Both the position numbers and the translations under genes were made by a program. A stretch of 64,000 bases of DNA from Apoderus coryli (Eukaryota; Arthropoda; Insecta; Coleoptera; Attelabidae). Below the pieces are notes generated by a model. It made no database searches. It worked only from the letters and a program-made list of their open reading frames with translations, and was not told the DNA's origin. The stretch covers positions 4,154,001 to 4,218,000 of the forward strand of contig OU452210.1 in NCBI GenBank assembly GCA_911728435.2, in the 5' to 3' direction. Shown one piece after another: positions 45,001 through 55,470 of the stretch (position 1 is the first letter of the stretch; every line of letters begins with the position of its first letter).

Positions 45001-47838
45001 TAATTTGAATTCAAATAAACTGATATCTGAATTTAAAGGTCGGCCTGGCTGTTCACGAGAACAAACAGAAATTCAATCACGACCAAAAAGAGATCTGTTA
45101 ATATTACCTAAAAGAATTACGACAAAAGAAAGTATGGCCCGAAGAGTGAGAAACAAATATTCATCAACAGAAAGTATAACAACTAGTAGCAGTGGCAGTA
45201 TGGAAAGTATTAAGAGTAGTACAAGTGAAGGAAACCGAAGTACAAGTAGTTCAGAAAGTAGACAATCTGCATCACTAAGCTCACACAGTTCAGATTCCGG
45301 AGGTATGTAAGAATTATATCTTCATCTTTTTTATTGCTTAATTGCAGTTCTTAATCGAAAAGCTTCCTCTGACTGGTATCCCCAATATTTAAAACCAAAT
45401 GCGAAGCGTCAAATGAATACATTAATTTTTATACATTATTAAATAATTTTAGGTAATCGATTACAAAGCTACACAGCTCCACAAAGTAATTTTCTAACTC
45501 AACAAACCACTAACAAACTACACATTTTAAGTCCAATATCAGATAAATCGTCCCAAGAACCCATTTCTGAAACTTCCGATAACAACAAGAACAACAATTC
45601 ACAGAAATGTTCTCCTGAAACAATTGAAGAGATTCCTGTAGACATCAAAATAAACAAACGACGTTTTCCGCAAAATAAGAATCTTTTAAATTTAGGACTT
45701 CAAGATAGACCAGAAATACAGGGATCAGACAGCGGTATATCAATACACAGCAGAGAAGGTATGAGTTTTTTAACTTAATTTATAGTAAATATATACAAAT
45801 AATACATTTCTGATACTATATGCCCTATATACAGTATAGGGTAATAAACGCTCTCCAAAAACCCTTACCCAAGCACTCAGGACCAGATGAAAGATTTTCC
45901 GAAGAGTCTAACGTCTTAAAGTCGAAATGAACCGATTCACGTAGATTTGATTCTGGATATACCATCATGTCAAAGCGTTTTCAACAACTAATTTGTAAAC
46001 GCTATAAAAACACTTCCTTACGAATTATCAAAGCCTTTTAAAGCATGTAATTTGACTTTTGTTCATTGCACACTAAATGCTGAGGCCCGGTCTTATGACG
46101 TTATTATGATACTACAAAATGTTTAATTCACTGGTAAAGCTTCTACATTTAAAAATATGTATGTTCCTCATAAAATCTATAATTGAAGAACTGTTACGTT
46201 AGGTTGAAGATTATATGGGTAAGTACGTTAACTGCGAGTGAGCATACAGACGCTGTCGACTGCAACCGTATTTTGGAGTTTAGTTCAGACCTTTTCTGCT
46301 TTAAGAGATCGATTATTTTCAGACAGCCAACTCTTGTCATGTCATCCAAAAAGATATTAAAATAATAAAGATATTATTTGGCCGAACTATCTACTTGGAA
46401 ATTCCCTGCTATTTAGTTTTGTGTAATCTCTGACAGTGACATGTTAAACTGTAGTTCCAGTTTAATTTGGCGGCACTTCATACCGGAAAGGCGATGATAA
46501 AAGTTTGAAAGAAAAGATCATTTGCAAATCTGTATAATATTTGGAAGATATGTAGGTAGTTTCAATTTATTTAATTTGTGGATAGGTGTTAAACATCGAT
46601 TCATGGAATTGTCAATACCATCCCAACAAGATTTTTCTGATCTACCGTTTGATATGCCCAAATTGAGACGCAGAAGAATGATACCAGATACTGCATGCAC
46701 CTCTGGTAGCGCCACATCGGTTGACTTTCGAGATTTGCCATTCGATATGCCAAAATTAAGGAGAAGAATGCGATTACAAGCTTCAAATTTAGAAAATAGT
46801 ACTTCGCAAGCTTCTTCAAGTCAGAGTGTCGTTGAAGCAGACAGAAATACAAACAAAGGTAACATGTAGTATATTTTATGCTTTCACAGTGAATTATCTA
46901 TAACTCTTATTGTAGTAATTTGCAGACCCAAACTGACACTAAACTTGGGAGATTCCGCTTTCCGCCAGCGTTCGGGATTAGGACTAACTTTGACCGGTAT
47001 TGGTTTAAATTTTAATGATGGTGCATCTACAAGTCAATACGATACCACCACGACAAATGCCAATGAAGCTTTTGATATCAATTTGCCTTTGGAGAAACAA
47101 GGGTGAGTGACTGAGGACTGAGTAGGTGAATGTATCATCGACACACAACAGGTGTACGTAATACAAATTTCAAATAACTTGTACCATTGACCATTTTTCT
47201 AAAGTTTAACTATCTCGTAAATTGAGATAAATCGGACAACAATAAATTGTGCATACAGAAATTAATACAAGTTTTACAGAACTATTGTTTTAATTTTTTT
47301 TCTGTACTTCTAGGCATCATTTTATTTATTATTAATAAATAATTAATTAAGTGTAACTTGTTTGAAGGTGGTTCCATGGTTCCATTACAAGAGTTGAGGC
47401 CGAAAATGTTTTAAAAGCGCTAAGAGAAGGAAGTTTCTTGGTCAGAAATAGTGAATCAATCAAAAATGATTACTCTTTATCTCTAAAGTAAGTACAGCCG
47501 CGAAAATTATAATCAACGCTATGATTAATAATTTAGGCGAAAGATCTTGATTTATTTCCTAGTATAATTCAGCTACTGCTTATTTCAAAAATAAATAAAA
47601 CTTATTTTCATGTATTTTGTAAGTATAAAACGAACATGTATTTTTCAGGAGCGCCCGAGGGTTCATGCATATGAGGATTCAAAAAAATGGAACAGACGGT
47701 TGTTTTGTATTAGGTCAGTTTAGTAAACCATTTACATCAATTCCAGAAATGATAAAACATTTCTCATTAAATCGACTCCCAATTCGAGGTGCAGAACATA
47801 TGTGTTTACTACAGCCAGTTATAGCACAACTTTTGTGA
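26937..47838 (+). CDS. SH2-domain adaptor of the SHB/SHD/SHE/SHF family, 5' end missing
   Basis: Eleven exons with GT-AG borders and matching phases join to 2,700 nt: 26937-27077, 30346-30463, 39365-39797, 41807-42081, 44584-44672, 44735-45302, 45453-45758, 46586-46858, 46916-47102, 47368-47487, 47649-47838. They give 899 residues with no internal stop. The first 796 or so are Ser/Asn/Lys-rich and probably disordered, with conserved-looking islands (YYYGDLFK; YETAFDCRVSKSDDDLD; a repeated DLPFDMPKLRRR). The C terminus is an SH2 domain (from about 798) with the phosphotyrosine-binding Arg in FLVRNSES (about 823). The ending GAEHMCLLQPV is typical of this family. Such proteins link phosphotyrosine receptors to downstream signalling in the cytoplasm. 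The first exon lacks ATG, so at least one 5' exon is unseen. The paralogue-level name is not settled. Confidence 0.85.
27628..28293 (+). mobile_element. irritans-type mariner copy C, 3'-truncated
   Basis: It begins TTAGGTCATTCAATAAGTCC after TA. It keeps the ATG region, an N-terminal stretch (KHYPNSAPSRK), PRELTVDQKQQRIDAS, a first-Asp segment VTMDETCLHYYTPES, DANGIIFIDYLQK and KKKVLFHQ. It breaks off just before the second catalytic Asp, at about 28293. Internal deletions and frameshifts are present. It lies in intron 1 of the adaptor gene in sense orientation. Confidence 0.82.
29834..29912. repeat. Foldback repeat, 22 bp arms
   Basis: 29834-29855 (TAAATAAAATTCGTCAACTC...) pairs with 29891-29912 with one mismatch around a 35-base centre. 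It may be a small MITE within the intron. Confidence 0.6.
30346..30463 (+). CDS. Adaptor exon 2
   Basis: Phase 0 in, phase 1 out (CAG/GTAAGC). It encodes VEVLDTYSTPRDSQVQLT through EYSQPYTT. No known domain. Confidence 0.75.
31921..32235. repeat. CGTGA/TCACG-rich block, possible hAT end
   Basis: It opens with TAGAAATGGGCAATTAGCGT, which resembles hAT-type termini (TAGxGATGGGCAA). It is packed with about a dozen CGTGA or TCACG words over 300 bp, in an otherwise AT-rich intron. No matching terminus or 8 bp target duplication is visible on the right, so it may be a truncated non-autonomous hAT. Confidence 0.4.
33566..33612 (+). ncRNA. Hammerhead-like relic
   Basis: CCGATGA (33568-33574, one base off CTGATGA), T, GGC-TTAA-GCC (33576-33585), then GAAAC, with AACTA downstream able to pair with TAGTT at 33602-33606. 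It has the same arrangement, including the extra T, as the motifs at 8.3 and 55.6 kb. Stem I is weak here. Confidence 0.3.
34715..35070 (-). pseudogene. Ty3/gypsy-type integrase fragment
   Basis: Minus-strand pieces in order: a zinc-binding-region relic with LDVNKTINKIRERL, CRTCAECFTSKGP (the CxxC half), then VPFERITIDVAGLFPKMDSG and NILVAMDYFITWP, the start of the integrase core with its first catalytic Asp (IDVAG) and the conserved AMDYF block. A stop interrupts the zinc-binding part. No LTRs or other gag-pol parts were seen. It is a dead fragment antisense within the adaptor intron. Confidence 0.72.
35305..35493 (-). pseudogene. LINE endonuclease fragment, GC-richer
   Basis: The minus-strand frame is open for 62 codons to a stop at 35305. 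It contains TTLISLYVAPEG and HKIILLGDFNETLA, the LYAP and GDFN(A) motifs of LINE endonucleases (RTE/CR1-like flavour). The same sequence, split by an inserted element, occurs at 60551-60610 and 63516-63584. Together they define a repeat family; this copy is the uninterrupted one. Confidence 0.62.
36941..37013. repeat. Near-perfect hairpin, 34 bp arms
   Basis: Arms TTTATCCGTGCGTAATAATA... (26 bp perfect), one mismatch, then CTAGTTG/CAACTAG around CCTAG. The centre GTTGCCTAGCAAC (36971-36983) resembles an RFX X-box half-pair. Confidence 0.7.
38695..38830 (-). pseudogene. Transposase N-terminal relic
   Basis: The minus frame reads NTVFAHANGRQAAVRYSEL then QPNHHLFQQRYQM. This fits the DUF4817 N-terminal pattern (Y/FxxANGNxxxAxRxYxExxPxRRxPxHxxFxRxxQR). 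No catalytic part is present. Confidence 0.45.
39365..39797 (+). CDS. Adaptor exon 3
   Basis: Phase 1 in, phase 2 out. It encodes 144 residues: acidic/Ser start (EESSNPSSDDDF), a Tyr cluster PSPYYYGDLFKYKT that could be phosphorylated, and a Lys/Asn-rich basic tail. It overlaps an antisense open frame that is a shadow. Confidence 0.8.
39798..41806. other. Intron 3 of the adaptor gene
   Basis: It is largely occupied by mariner copy D (40118-41342). Confidence 0.7.
40118..41342 (+). mobile_element. irritans-type mariner copy D, full length but inactive
   Basis: Both ends are present, TTAGGTCATTCAA... at 40118 and ...TTGAATGACCTAT at 41342, next to TA dinucleotides; total about 1.23 kb. The transposase is spread over at least four frame segments: TKQWLDKHYPNCAPSRQMVE (N-terminal), PRELTVDQKQQQIDAS with VTMDETWFHYYTPES (first Asp), a segment with KVLFHQDNAPCHKS (second Asp), and nucleotides for SPDLAPSDFFLF (third Asp), the last two in different frames. 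It ends ALEGNYVE-stop at about 41271. All three catalytic positions can be read, but indels break the frame. It is the best template for this family in the window. Confidence 0.88.
41807..42081 (+). CDS. Adaptor exon 4
   Basis: Phase 2 in, phase 1 out. It contains HVYETAFDCRVSKSDDDLDQ followed by IDKVSNHPVL, a compact, conserved-looking block with a Tyr in a YETAF context. Confidence 0.8.
42082..44583. other. Intron 4 of the adaptor gene
   Basis: It contains an antisense LINE fragment (42505-43490). The remainder is AT-rich. Confidence 0.65.
42505..43490 (-). pseudogene. LINE fragment with 3' tail, antisense in the intron
   Basis: On the minus strand, 43487 onward reads FARYFSGVYAAISRAVPDTV, SISQIFLKLSQLESNNSPGP and DYWISNTITRIFNSGDRPDA (the linker and first RT block). 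It then jumps to post-RT segments such as LERPALEYASSVW and, near 42880-42780, RFLRIIAYNV-like residues. Most of the catalytic RT is deleted. It ends with a GGGCATTGCCCGTGAATAAA tail rich in AATAAAT repeats near 42505, a common LINE 3' terminus. Jockey/CR1-like. Confidence 0.7.
44584..44672 (+). CDS. Adaptor exon 5
   Basis: Phase 1 in, phase 0 out; 30 codons (GKKLQVSKKLPIHPQ...). The following intron is only 62 bp. Confidence 0.75.
44735..45302 (+). CDS. Adaptor exon 6
   Basis: 189 codons, phase 0 in, phase 1 out (CCGGAG/GTATGT). It contains Pro-rich YTPSPPSTAPLPTKFPGK, a candidate SH3 ligand, then basic stretches and a Ser-rich tail (SSSGSMESIKSS and on). The frame would run to a stop shortly after the donor, which supports splicing here. 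Confidence 0.82.
45453..45758 (+). CDS. Adaptor exon 7
   Basis: Phase 1 in and out. It encodes NRLQSYTAPQSNF at the start and ends GSDSGISIHSREG. Ser/Asn-rich, no known fold. Confidence 0.78.
45759..46585. other. Intron 7 of the adaptor gene
   Basis: AT-rich with no recognised insertion. Confidence 0.6.
46586..46858 (+). CDS. Adaptor exon 8 with a duplicated peptide
   Basis: Phase 1 in and out. It contains DLPFDMPKLRRR twice, about 33 residues apart, each time preceded by an aromatic residue and one more (FSD.., FRD..). Confidence 0.8.
46916..47102 (+). CDS. Adaptor exon 9
   Basis: Phase 1 in, phase 2 out (CAAGG/GTGAGT). The open frame RPKLTLNLGDSAFRQRSGLG requires the acceptor TTGTAG at 46915. 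A nearer, stronger-looking CAG at 46925 would shift the frame. Confidence 0.72.
47368..47487 (+). CDS. Adaptor exon 10, SH2 N-terminal half
   Basis: It encodes GWFHGSITRVEAENVL through FLVRNSESIKNDYSLSL. Trp at the domain start, the alpha-A Arg (ITR) and the beta-B Arg (FLVR) needed for phosphotyrosine binding are all present. Confidence 0.92.
47649..47838 (+). CDS. Adaptor exon 11, SH2 C-terminal half and stop
   Basis: It completes the SH2 domain (GFMHMRIQ, FVLGQFSKPFTSIPEMIKHF, LPIRGAEHMCLLQPV) and ends in TGA 47836-47838. The C terminus follows the domain within a few residues, as in the SHB family. Confidence 0.92.
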
Positions 47839-48040
47839 TAGGCTTCATCAACATAATGATATCTTTTTTGTAATATTATAGTTCATATAGCGATATTCAT
47901 TTCAAATTAGTTTAACAAGCATTTTGAAATAACATAATATTTTAAATTTCAGTGCGCTGATATATTATATATCTCAAGTAATTGAGTATCGTGTCTCTAA
48001 TATTATATTCAATATTATGAATTTGATAAAATGTATACTC

Positions 48041-48046
48041 AATAAA
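48041..48046 (+). promoter_or_regulatory. Candidate polyadenylation signal of the adaptor gene
   Basis: AATAAA about 200 bases after the stop codon, in the right orientation. No transcript evidence is available. Confidence 0.45.
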
Positions 48047-49268
48047 CCAAAACTCCCGATAGCAGCCAGTTGCAAAAGTAGATTTTCCACTTCATACCTT
48101 TTAGGGGTAAAAATCACTCGAACGAATATGTGGTTGTCTATCACAGTCACTTAATTTGAGAACAGTTTCAAATTTAAATTGTGGTTTAAGTATGAACAAT
48201 GTTTAAAAAAAAAAATTGCCTTTAAATTCTTCGATTTTTTTTACGGTTTGGGAAATTTTGAAAACACAACTTTTTCATTTTTTTTAATTTTGCAATTATA
48301 AAGTTAACATTTCATTAGTAGAAAAAAGTAAATTTATTTCAAAAAAATTGACCACATTTCTCAACAATTTTCTAAAGTTGATTTTCTTCAAAAACGGTCC
48401 ACTTTAGAGCTTATGACCAAGAGTACCTTTTTTGTGTAGAAACATTGGCCGTTCAAATGGGTATTTTAAAACTGTACTTTATCCAGTGGCGTAGAAATTA
48501 GGAAGAAAAACACCCACTACCCCTTCAAAATCTTCACCAATTATGAATTTAAAACAAAAAGTTTTTAAAAAACATAGCTAATTATGAGTAGACAATGCTT
48601 ACAGAAGCTGTTTTCTGTACGATAAACGGTTCCGGAGATATTCTCAAAAAACGGATTTTTTTTCAATTTCAACACCCTATATCTCGGAAATAGTGCATTT
48701 TAGAGGGTACGTTAATAGTAACTTTTTTTCATATTTTTGGACGCGCTCTCATATCCTAAAGTCCAGCGCATATATTATGAAACGCCCTATATACAAGCTA
48801 CCTACTATAAAAAAATATACCCTCATCAAAATTAATTCTATTTTCAATATGAACCAAACCAAACTTATGTTTTTTTACCCTGGTTTTTTTAGCCATTTAA
48901 ATCGCATGTTTTTCCTTTTCAAATTATATATACCACTAGAGCGTTTTTTGAGCACCCTGTTATTTTATATATTGAGGTGTCTTATATCATTTGAAAGAAA
49001 AAAAATGCAATTTTAATTGTTAAAAAAATCAGGGTGGTTTCACGTGTTCGAAAAGTGATTTTTTTGAAATCGAAAACTACATGTGTTACCCAAAATATGA
49101 TCGTGAGTTTCACAAAAAAGTAGCAACGTGTCGCATATCGCTAACTTCCACAATAACAGAGCTACCCTGCAATTACCACGAAATCTGGACACCCTGTACG
49201 TTTCCGTATATAATAAAAAATAAATAATATCGTGGCATACAGGATACAAAATTACTGTTTCACATAAA

Positions 49269-49324
49269 CACGGGATTTTGTTTAAATGAGTTTGAAGCAC
49301 TGGTAATTTAAATAAAATCCCGTG
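49269..49324. repeat. Foldback, 19 bp arms
   Basis: CACGGGATTTTGTTTAAAT (49269-49287) pairs with 49306-49324 with one mismatch. Confidence 0.6.
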
Positions 49325-51815
49325 CATAGGTAAAGCCAGAAATTTTGTCCGCTATACAGAGACATTTGCAACTACATATAAGTTATAATAATATTGGTTT
49401 ATTGAGTATCATAAGTTTCAATATGGTATGAAACGACAACTAAAAAATTCTTCACACAGAAGTTTTTCGAAAAAGCGTAAAATCAAAAACCTTACCACTG
49501 CCAATCTCATTTAAATCTTACTACTTAATTGAAACAGTTATCCACAAACCTATATAGTGAAATAAAATTTAATATTATTAATGAGACAATCTCCTCAGAT
49601 TTTTGTGTGAAGAACAAATGAACAGGCTTCCAAAGGAATGTAAAAAATGACTTGTAGTACATACTGTAGTTAAACATATTTATAATAATTATTATTATAT
49701 TTTTTTGTAAAAAAATAATGACATAATATATATTCTAAACCAGTGCAATATTTTGGCGCTTTAGTATGCAGTATTAAGAATTTTGTTGTTGAGTTTTTTG
49801 TTTCTGATCTGTTGTTTTATAGTTATGTATATCGTTAGGTCGTAATAATGTCTAATAAAAGTAGTTAGAAAGGACTTTTTTTTATGAAAAGAACTTTTTG
49901 CCAAAGAAAATGACTGTGAAAGTAATATTAGGAGCAGCATTAATCAATGGTTGACCCAAAAATAACATTTTAGACATTTCGATATACCGTGAATTTCATT
50001 TATCGCGCGAAGAACATTTGTCAACAATTACATACTACTCGTATTTCGTTTGATCAAATTAACGGACTGCCCGAAGTTTTAAATAAAGTTCATGTAAGAC
50101 AAAATTTGGTTTTGTGTTACATGGAGTAAACGGGCAAAATTTTAGATACATTTGATTCATTCCTGTCCAACACAAAAACTATACAAAAAATGTTTGGACT
50201 GGTTTAATTGATGGCAAAATTGTAAAGAAAGTTTGACTGCGAGCTATTGGAGACTTTTTAAACACTACATCACCGGACATACGTTGTATCCACGGGACCT
50301 GTAAAGTAGCCTACCCAAACTGTCAAACTGACAATCAAAATTGTTATTGTTGTTAAATATTCTATGTTGCGTGATAAATAGAATTCAGGGTATAGAATAA
50401 AATAAGATTAGAGCTCAAGAATGTATCACTTTTCCCAAATGGGTGTTTTTTAGTATAAGCATTGTCTAGACAATGGTATAAGCAACTAATTTAGGATATT
50501 TCCATAAAATAAAAATCCACGTATCTATTGTTAGTTAAATTAAACAGCCTAGAAGTACTTTAAACCTCTATTATAGCGTGATAAAAATAAAAACCAATAC
50601 ACCTAGTTATTGATAAAGCTATTCAGACACCAATTTGAAAAAATATATCCAACAACGCCATACTTTTCTCTATATTTTAGCGTCTTATTTTCCCAATTCA
50701 ACATAATTTAACCTTGCTTACAGTTGTATTAAAAATTTGTAGGTCTGCATTGCGGCCGCTTCAGAATTTATACATAACATTGTCGATAGCGGGACAGATT
50801 GGTATGACATCGAAAAAATCTAAATTCACTTTCTTAATCTCTATATATTTTTATATTGTATAATATGTATCTAAACAATATTGTTGACATATATATGATA
50901 CTCTACCAAACTGACTTTGCCATTGATCGAACATAATCGTCCCATAAAACGTAGTGATCCCACTCAAACACGAAATATTTGAATCTAGATGAAATATATG
51001 CGCATCCATATTTTAAGGGCATCATCTGATATTTCACAAAAAAAAACGTGACCGGTGTCTACACTGAACTAGTTTTTCGACCCCAAGACTAAAAAGATAT
51101 CAAGGCTGCTGTTAATATGACTTGATCTGTTGTTCCCTTATAATGTCCAGTGCTGCAACAGACACCTTCGTCTCAGAAAAGTATAAGGCTGCTATAAGTA
51201 CAAATTGGATTTGTAGTTGAGACGTAAGATATTTAATTGCTGAAGATTTTTGAGAGTTTATATATTCAAAACGTGTATATCTCTGATTAAATAGATTTGA
51301 ATTTAATAAAAAAAAATACCGGCACTCCACTATCATTTATACACAATTTTTATATACCTAACTTTGATAAAAAATTACTAACTTTATATAAACAGAGGAT
51401 TTTGTTTAAATGGACAAACCCAAATCAAATCAAATTGATACATGGGCATTACAGATCTTTACGCATTCGTTAAGTACTTATTATGAGGTCGGTTACCTGA
51501 TGTATTGGTGAGCCCTCGACCATCGGAGATATGTAAGCATATCCTAACCAAATATCATCTGCCTAACGCAGTAATGGACAGCCTAGTGCAGATATGTATG
51601 GATTAAATTTTTCCACAATGGCACTAATCCTGTAAACATGCAGATAAGCAGAAGAAAATTGTTATTATACAATAATCATATGCATATCTACACTACGGAC
51701 GGTGGTCTCCTAGCATTAGGGCTTCAGTGTCAAAGAATAACCAGAAACAAAAAACAATGCCTTTAAGCCTTGAAACCTTAGTGCTGGCTTTACCTAAATA
51801 TCTTCACTGCTAGAC

Positions 51816-51857
51816 GGTTCATTCATGCATAGAGTCTGCTCTATGCATGAATGAACC
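51816..51857. repeat. Perfect hairpin, 19 bp arms, 4-base loop
   Basis: GGTTCATTCATGCATAGAG, loop TCTG, then the exact inverse complement. Confidence 0.8.
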
Positions 51858-54800
51858 AGTATTTCGTCCACATCTGCCATGCCTATGACTCAATTTAATC
51901 GATGCTCTGTTAACAAAATCCTATGTTTCGGAAAAAGTTTGCAATTATATAGTTTATCCGAAACTTCATTAAATTATATCTACTATGGATTTCTTTTTGA
52001 CCGAAAACAATGCGTAATAGTATATGCAAATGACAATTCCAACAATATCATAATTTATGTTTATACATTATAATCATTACCCAAGATCTTATGTAGGAAT
52101 AGTCCCTTATAAAGTGGAGTAATATAATAATTACCTATAGGGTGACATGTGTCTCCAAAAAAATAAATTTTATCGAATCTTATTCGTCTATTTACCATAC
52201 ATGATTCAGAACACAACACATCACATCATCATTGGATTTATAATGTGCGAAACTGTCTAAATGACCAATTAAACGTACGAACAAAATTCGGTCAGGGCCA
52301 CTATGAGAAAATATTCTTAAAGATTTAAAAAAAAATTAAAACATTGTGAATTAACTTACAATACTTCATAATGTTTGCAATTTTCAAATATCTGTAAGAA
52401 TGTTTTTCCCATAGTACTCCTTTCGAACTTTGTTGGCATATTTAACTATTCATTCAGACAGTTAAGCGTTTCTCATTTATTATAACCACTAATAATGGCA
52501 CATGTGCAAACACGTATGGTAAACAGAAGAATAAGATTCGATTAAAATTTATATTTTACAGAAAAACGTTTGATTTTACCCTATAAACGAGAATAGATAC
52601 GTTGCTTTTTAATACGTATGAAATAGTTGCTGACATGCTCTGAAAGAACCAGTAATTGTGGAAAAACATTTTATACAAATAAAATTTTCATTATCAGTAA
52701 AAATTAGCGGCTCATTATTGCATAAATTAAGTATTGATATCGTTCGAAAATATTTATTTATTATTAAAAATACAAGAAAACAAAAACAAAAAATTATTAT
52801 AATTAACAATTTTATCTCTATGTATGTAGATTATTATTATTAATTCGTAGTGTTATATTAATAATAATATTAGTTTTAGAAAAATATCTATTATGATTTA
52901 AGAAATTATGAAATAAAAATTAAAAAATATTTAATTCGTATTTTTATTAATTTGGAAAATTGATTTTCTTGCAACACAATCGAACATCTTAACTAAACAA
53001 ATAAAAAATAATTAAATGGTTTTGAAATCATTAAATAGTTGGATCAAATGCAATAGAATATAATCTGAATAAAAATAATTATACTTACAAAGTAACTAAA
53101 ATAAATATATAAAATATAAAAATAAAGATATAACAGATATCAATAATACACAATATACGAACTAGTACCAAAAATCATAAGACTAACAAACAACAATTTT
53201 CAATGAAATAATAAACTTAAATAAGGCTAAGCCAATAGTAATGACATGGCATACAAAGGTGCTTCTGATCAGATCAAATAAACTTATCTCGGACAAGTGT
53301 GGATTGGGTTTGTCCAATCCCAAGACATTGTAGGTACAACAACCTGTATTTAAACTCTTAAAAATATAAAGTTACCAGTAGAACACTCTCCATAGTTACT
53401 TACAGATGTGTTTCTTTTGATATATAAGGAACAAATGCAATTTCTGTCTTAGAGATATATTATTAGAAAAAAATATGCACGCAATCAAAAGTTTATAATA
53501 TAAAATGAAATATTTTCACAATAAGCCCAAGAGGCTGCAGTGAAACCAGGGACTGAAATCGAACGGACCTTTTCAAAAAAAAAAAGTGGAATATAGCTTC
53601 AATATGGTTTTATAGTTATTATTGTTACACAATAATATATATAAGAAGCCTAGAGAATAATATTTTACTAAATAGATGCCAGGTGCAAAGTTTAAACTTG
53701 GTTAAAATCGTTTTTGAGACCTTGACCTCAAAAATATATATATATATATATTTAACATCTAGGAGAAATTCGCGACCATTTGTATTGTTTTATAATGAAA
53801 AGGCGACCTATTATACAATTTCTGAGACTTACAGGTACTCTTTGATACGAAACCTTTGCATAAGAAATGCAGTTCTGTAAAGAACGAAAATATTTACAAG
53901 TTACAGTATTTTTTAAATTATGGTATTAAGGGTAAAACCACTTTCAAGGGTAAAGTGAGTAGATTTTCACTTGATGTGTGCCGGACAATTCAAATATGTT
54001 ATTTTTGTCGCTTCTGGAGAAAAAATGTAAAGAATAAGCACAATCTTAAAAAATAAAACGTTAAAAGGAAATAACAGAAAAATAAATCACAAAATATTAG
54101 ATCAAAACACCGAGCTCTTTAGTAAATTATTATTTGCTCTTAGACATAGCTGAACAAAATACATGCGTTGTAAAAACAGAATTTTCGGAATATTAATATT
54201 TCCAACAGCTAACTATGTAGTCTACGCATGCATTCGTCGTATCTTTTGCACCGTGTCAGATCAATTTCGTTAATAAATGATTTTGTTATTATAAACTGAT
54301 GAAGAAGTCAGATCTTAATGTTTATATAATTTTTATAACTCAAGCCATAATCTCAAATCAATTACACTGAACTACTACGTAAAACTAATTAATAACTTGA
54401 ATATAATATAGAATGAATATAAGTACGAGTAAACCAATTTCCTGCAACTTTTAAATTTGATTATTCTTATTTATGTTTATCGAAATGTTCAAAAACCTCT
54501 GAATTTTTTCGTTCGCATTTTAAATATAATATACTACTAATTATATACTACTAAAACGTGCTATACTTTAAAAATTGCTCGACACCACCAAATGTGTTAC
54601 TTATTAAACATAGAAACACATTTGTTCATACGCATTTTATGTAATTGCAATTCTGACAATCATATTCCTTATACAAGCACATATTACACACAAGTAAAAA
54701 TAATGTGAATAATAATTTAAAATATTGAGAACAAAGTTACAATAATGATCTTAACATACGGTATGATTTATTTTGCAAATCTGTAAATCTAATGACCTTC

Positions 54801-55470
54801 ACCACTGTTAGCAAAATGAATATAATAATGTGAATTAGTTTCAAATTAAGTTATTAAGTAACAGTAACGCATCTGAAAATGTCCCGAAAGTAGGAATGTA
54901 ATATATTAATTCGTGCTAGTTAAAAGAATAATAATAATGAATGTAATTCTTTAAAAAAAAACTTAAACAAATAGTACATCGCAGAAAAAATTAATCTAGA
55001 AAGGAACTTAATAATATGGAACAATAAACGAGAGAAAAAAGCCTACAATGGTTGTTGCATTCTATTCTATTGTATATGCCTATGTTACATTCCACACAAA
55101 GTGCAAAATTAAAGCTAAAATTTTGTTATCATTAAAAGGGTTCATCTAACTTCACAGATTAAAACATTTTTATTTCACCAACTCTAACATTTCTATAAAT
55201 ACACAATCGTGAATTAAAAAAAGGTGTAAAAACGGCTAGACGATAAACCTGCCAGAGCTACATATTTCTATGGGATCATGTAGTTGCTCTGCTAAAGTTT
55301 ATGAGAAATAATAAGTTTATAAGCACTAAACAACGAAAATATATACTTAGGATTGTCACACGATGAAATAAATTCATTTAGTTTTAAATTCCAATATACT
55401 ATAAAACTCCCAATACATCTTTCTGAGAGTATCAATAAAAATGCTACAACTATTAAATATATTTGATTTT

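Larger units (their letters stand above)
48047..55470. other. Intergenic region between convergent genes, repeat relics
   Basis: 48440-49330 has the look of a dispersed insect repeat, with phrases such as ACACCCTATATCTCGGAAAT and several CACCCT words, but no boundaries I can fix. Hairpins lie at 49269-49324 and 51816-51857 and a TA microsatellite at about 53733-53751. A degraded, stop-ridden stretch at 50040-50330 may be another transposon relic. No host gene. Confidence 0.45.

Noticed and set aside
49040..49327. 95-codon minus-strand frame
   Set aside because: Lies in repeat-like sequence with a foldback at 49269-49324; no domain.
53730..53755. TA run as a regulatory TATA element
   Set aside because: Simple microsatellite with no gene nearby; a similar run occurs at 26763-26780.
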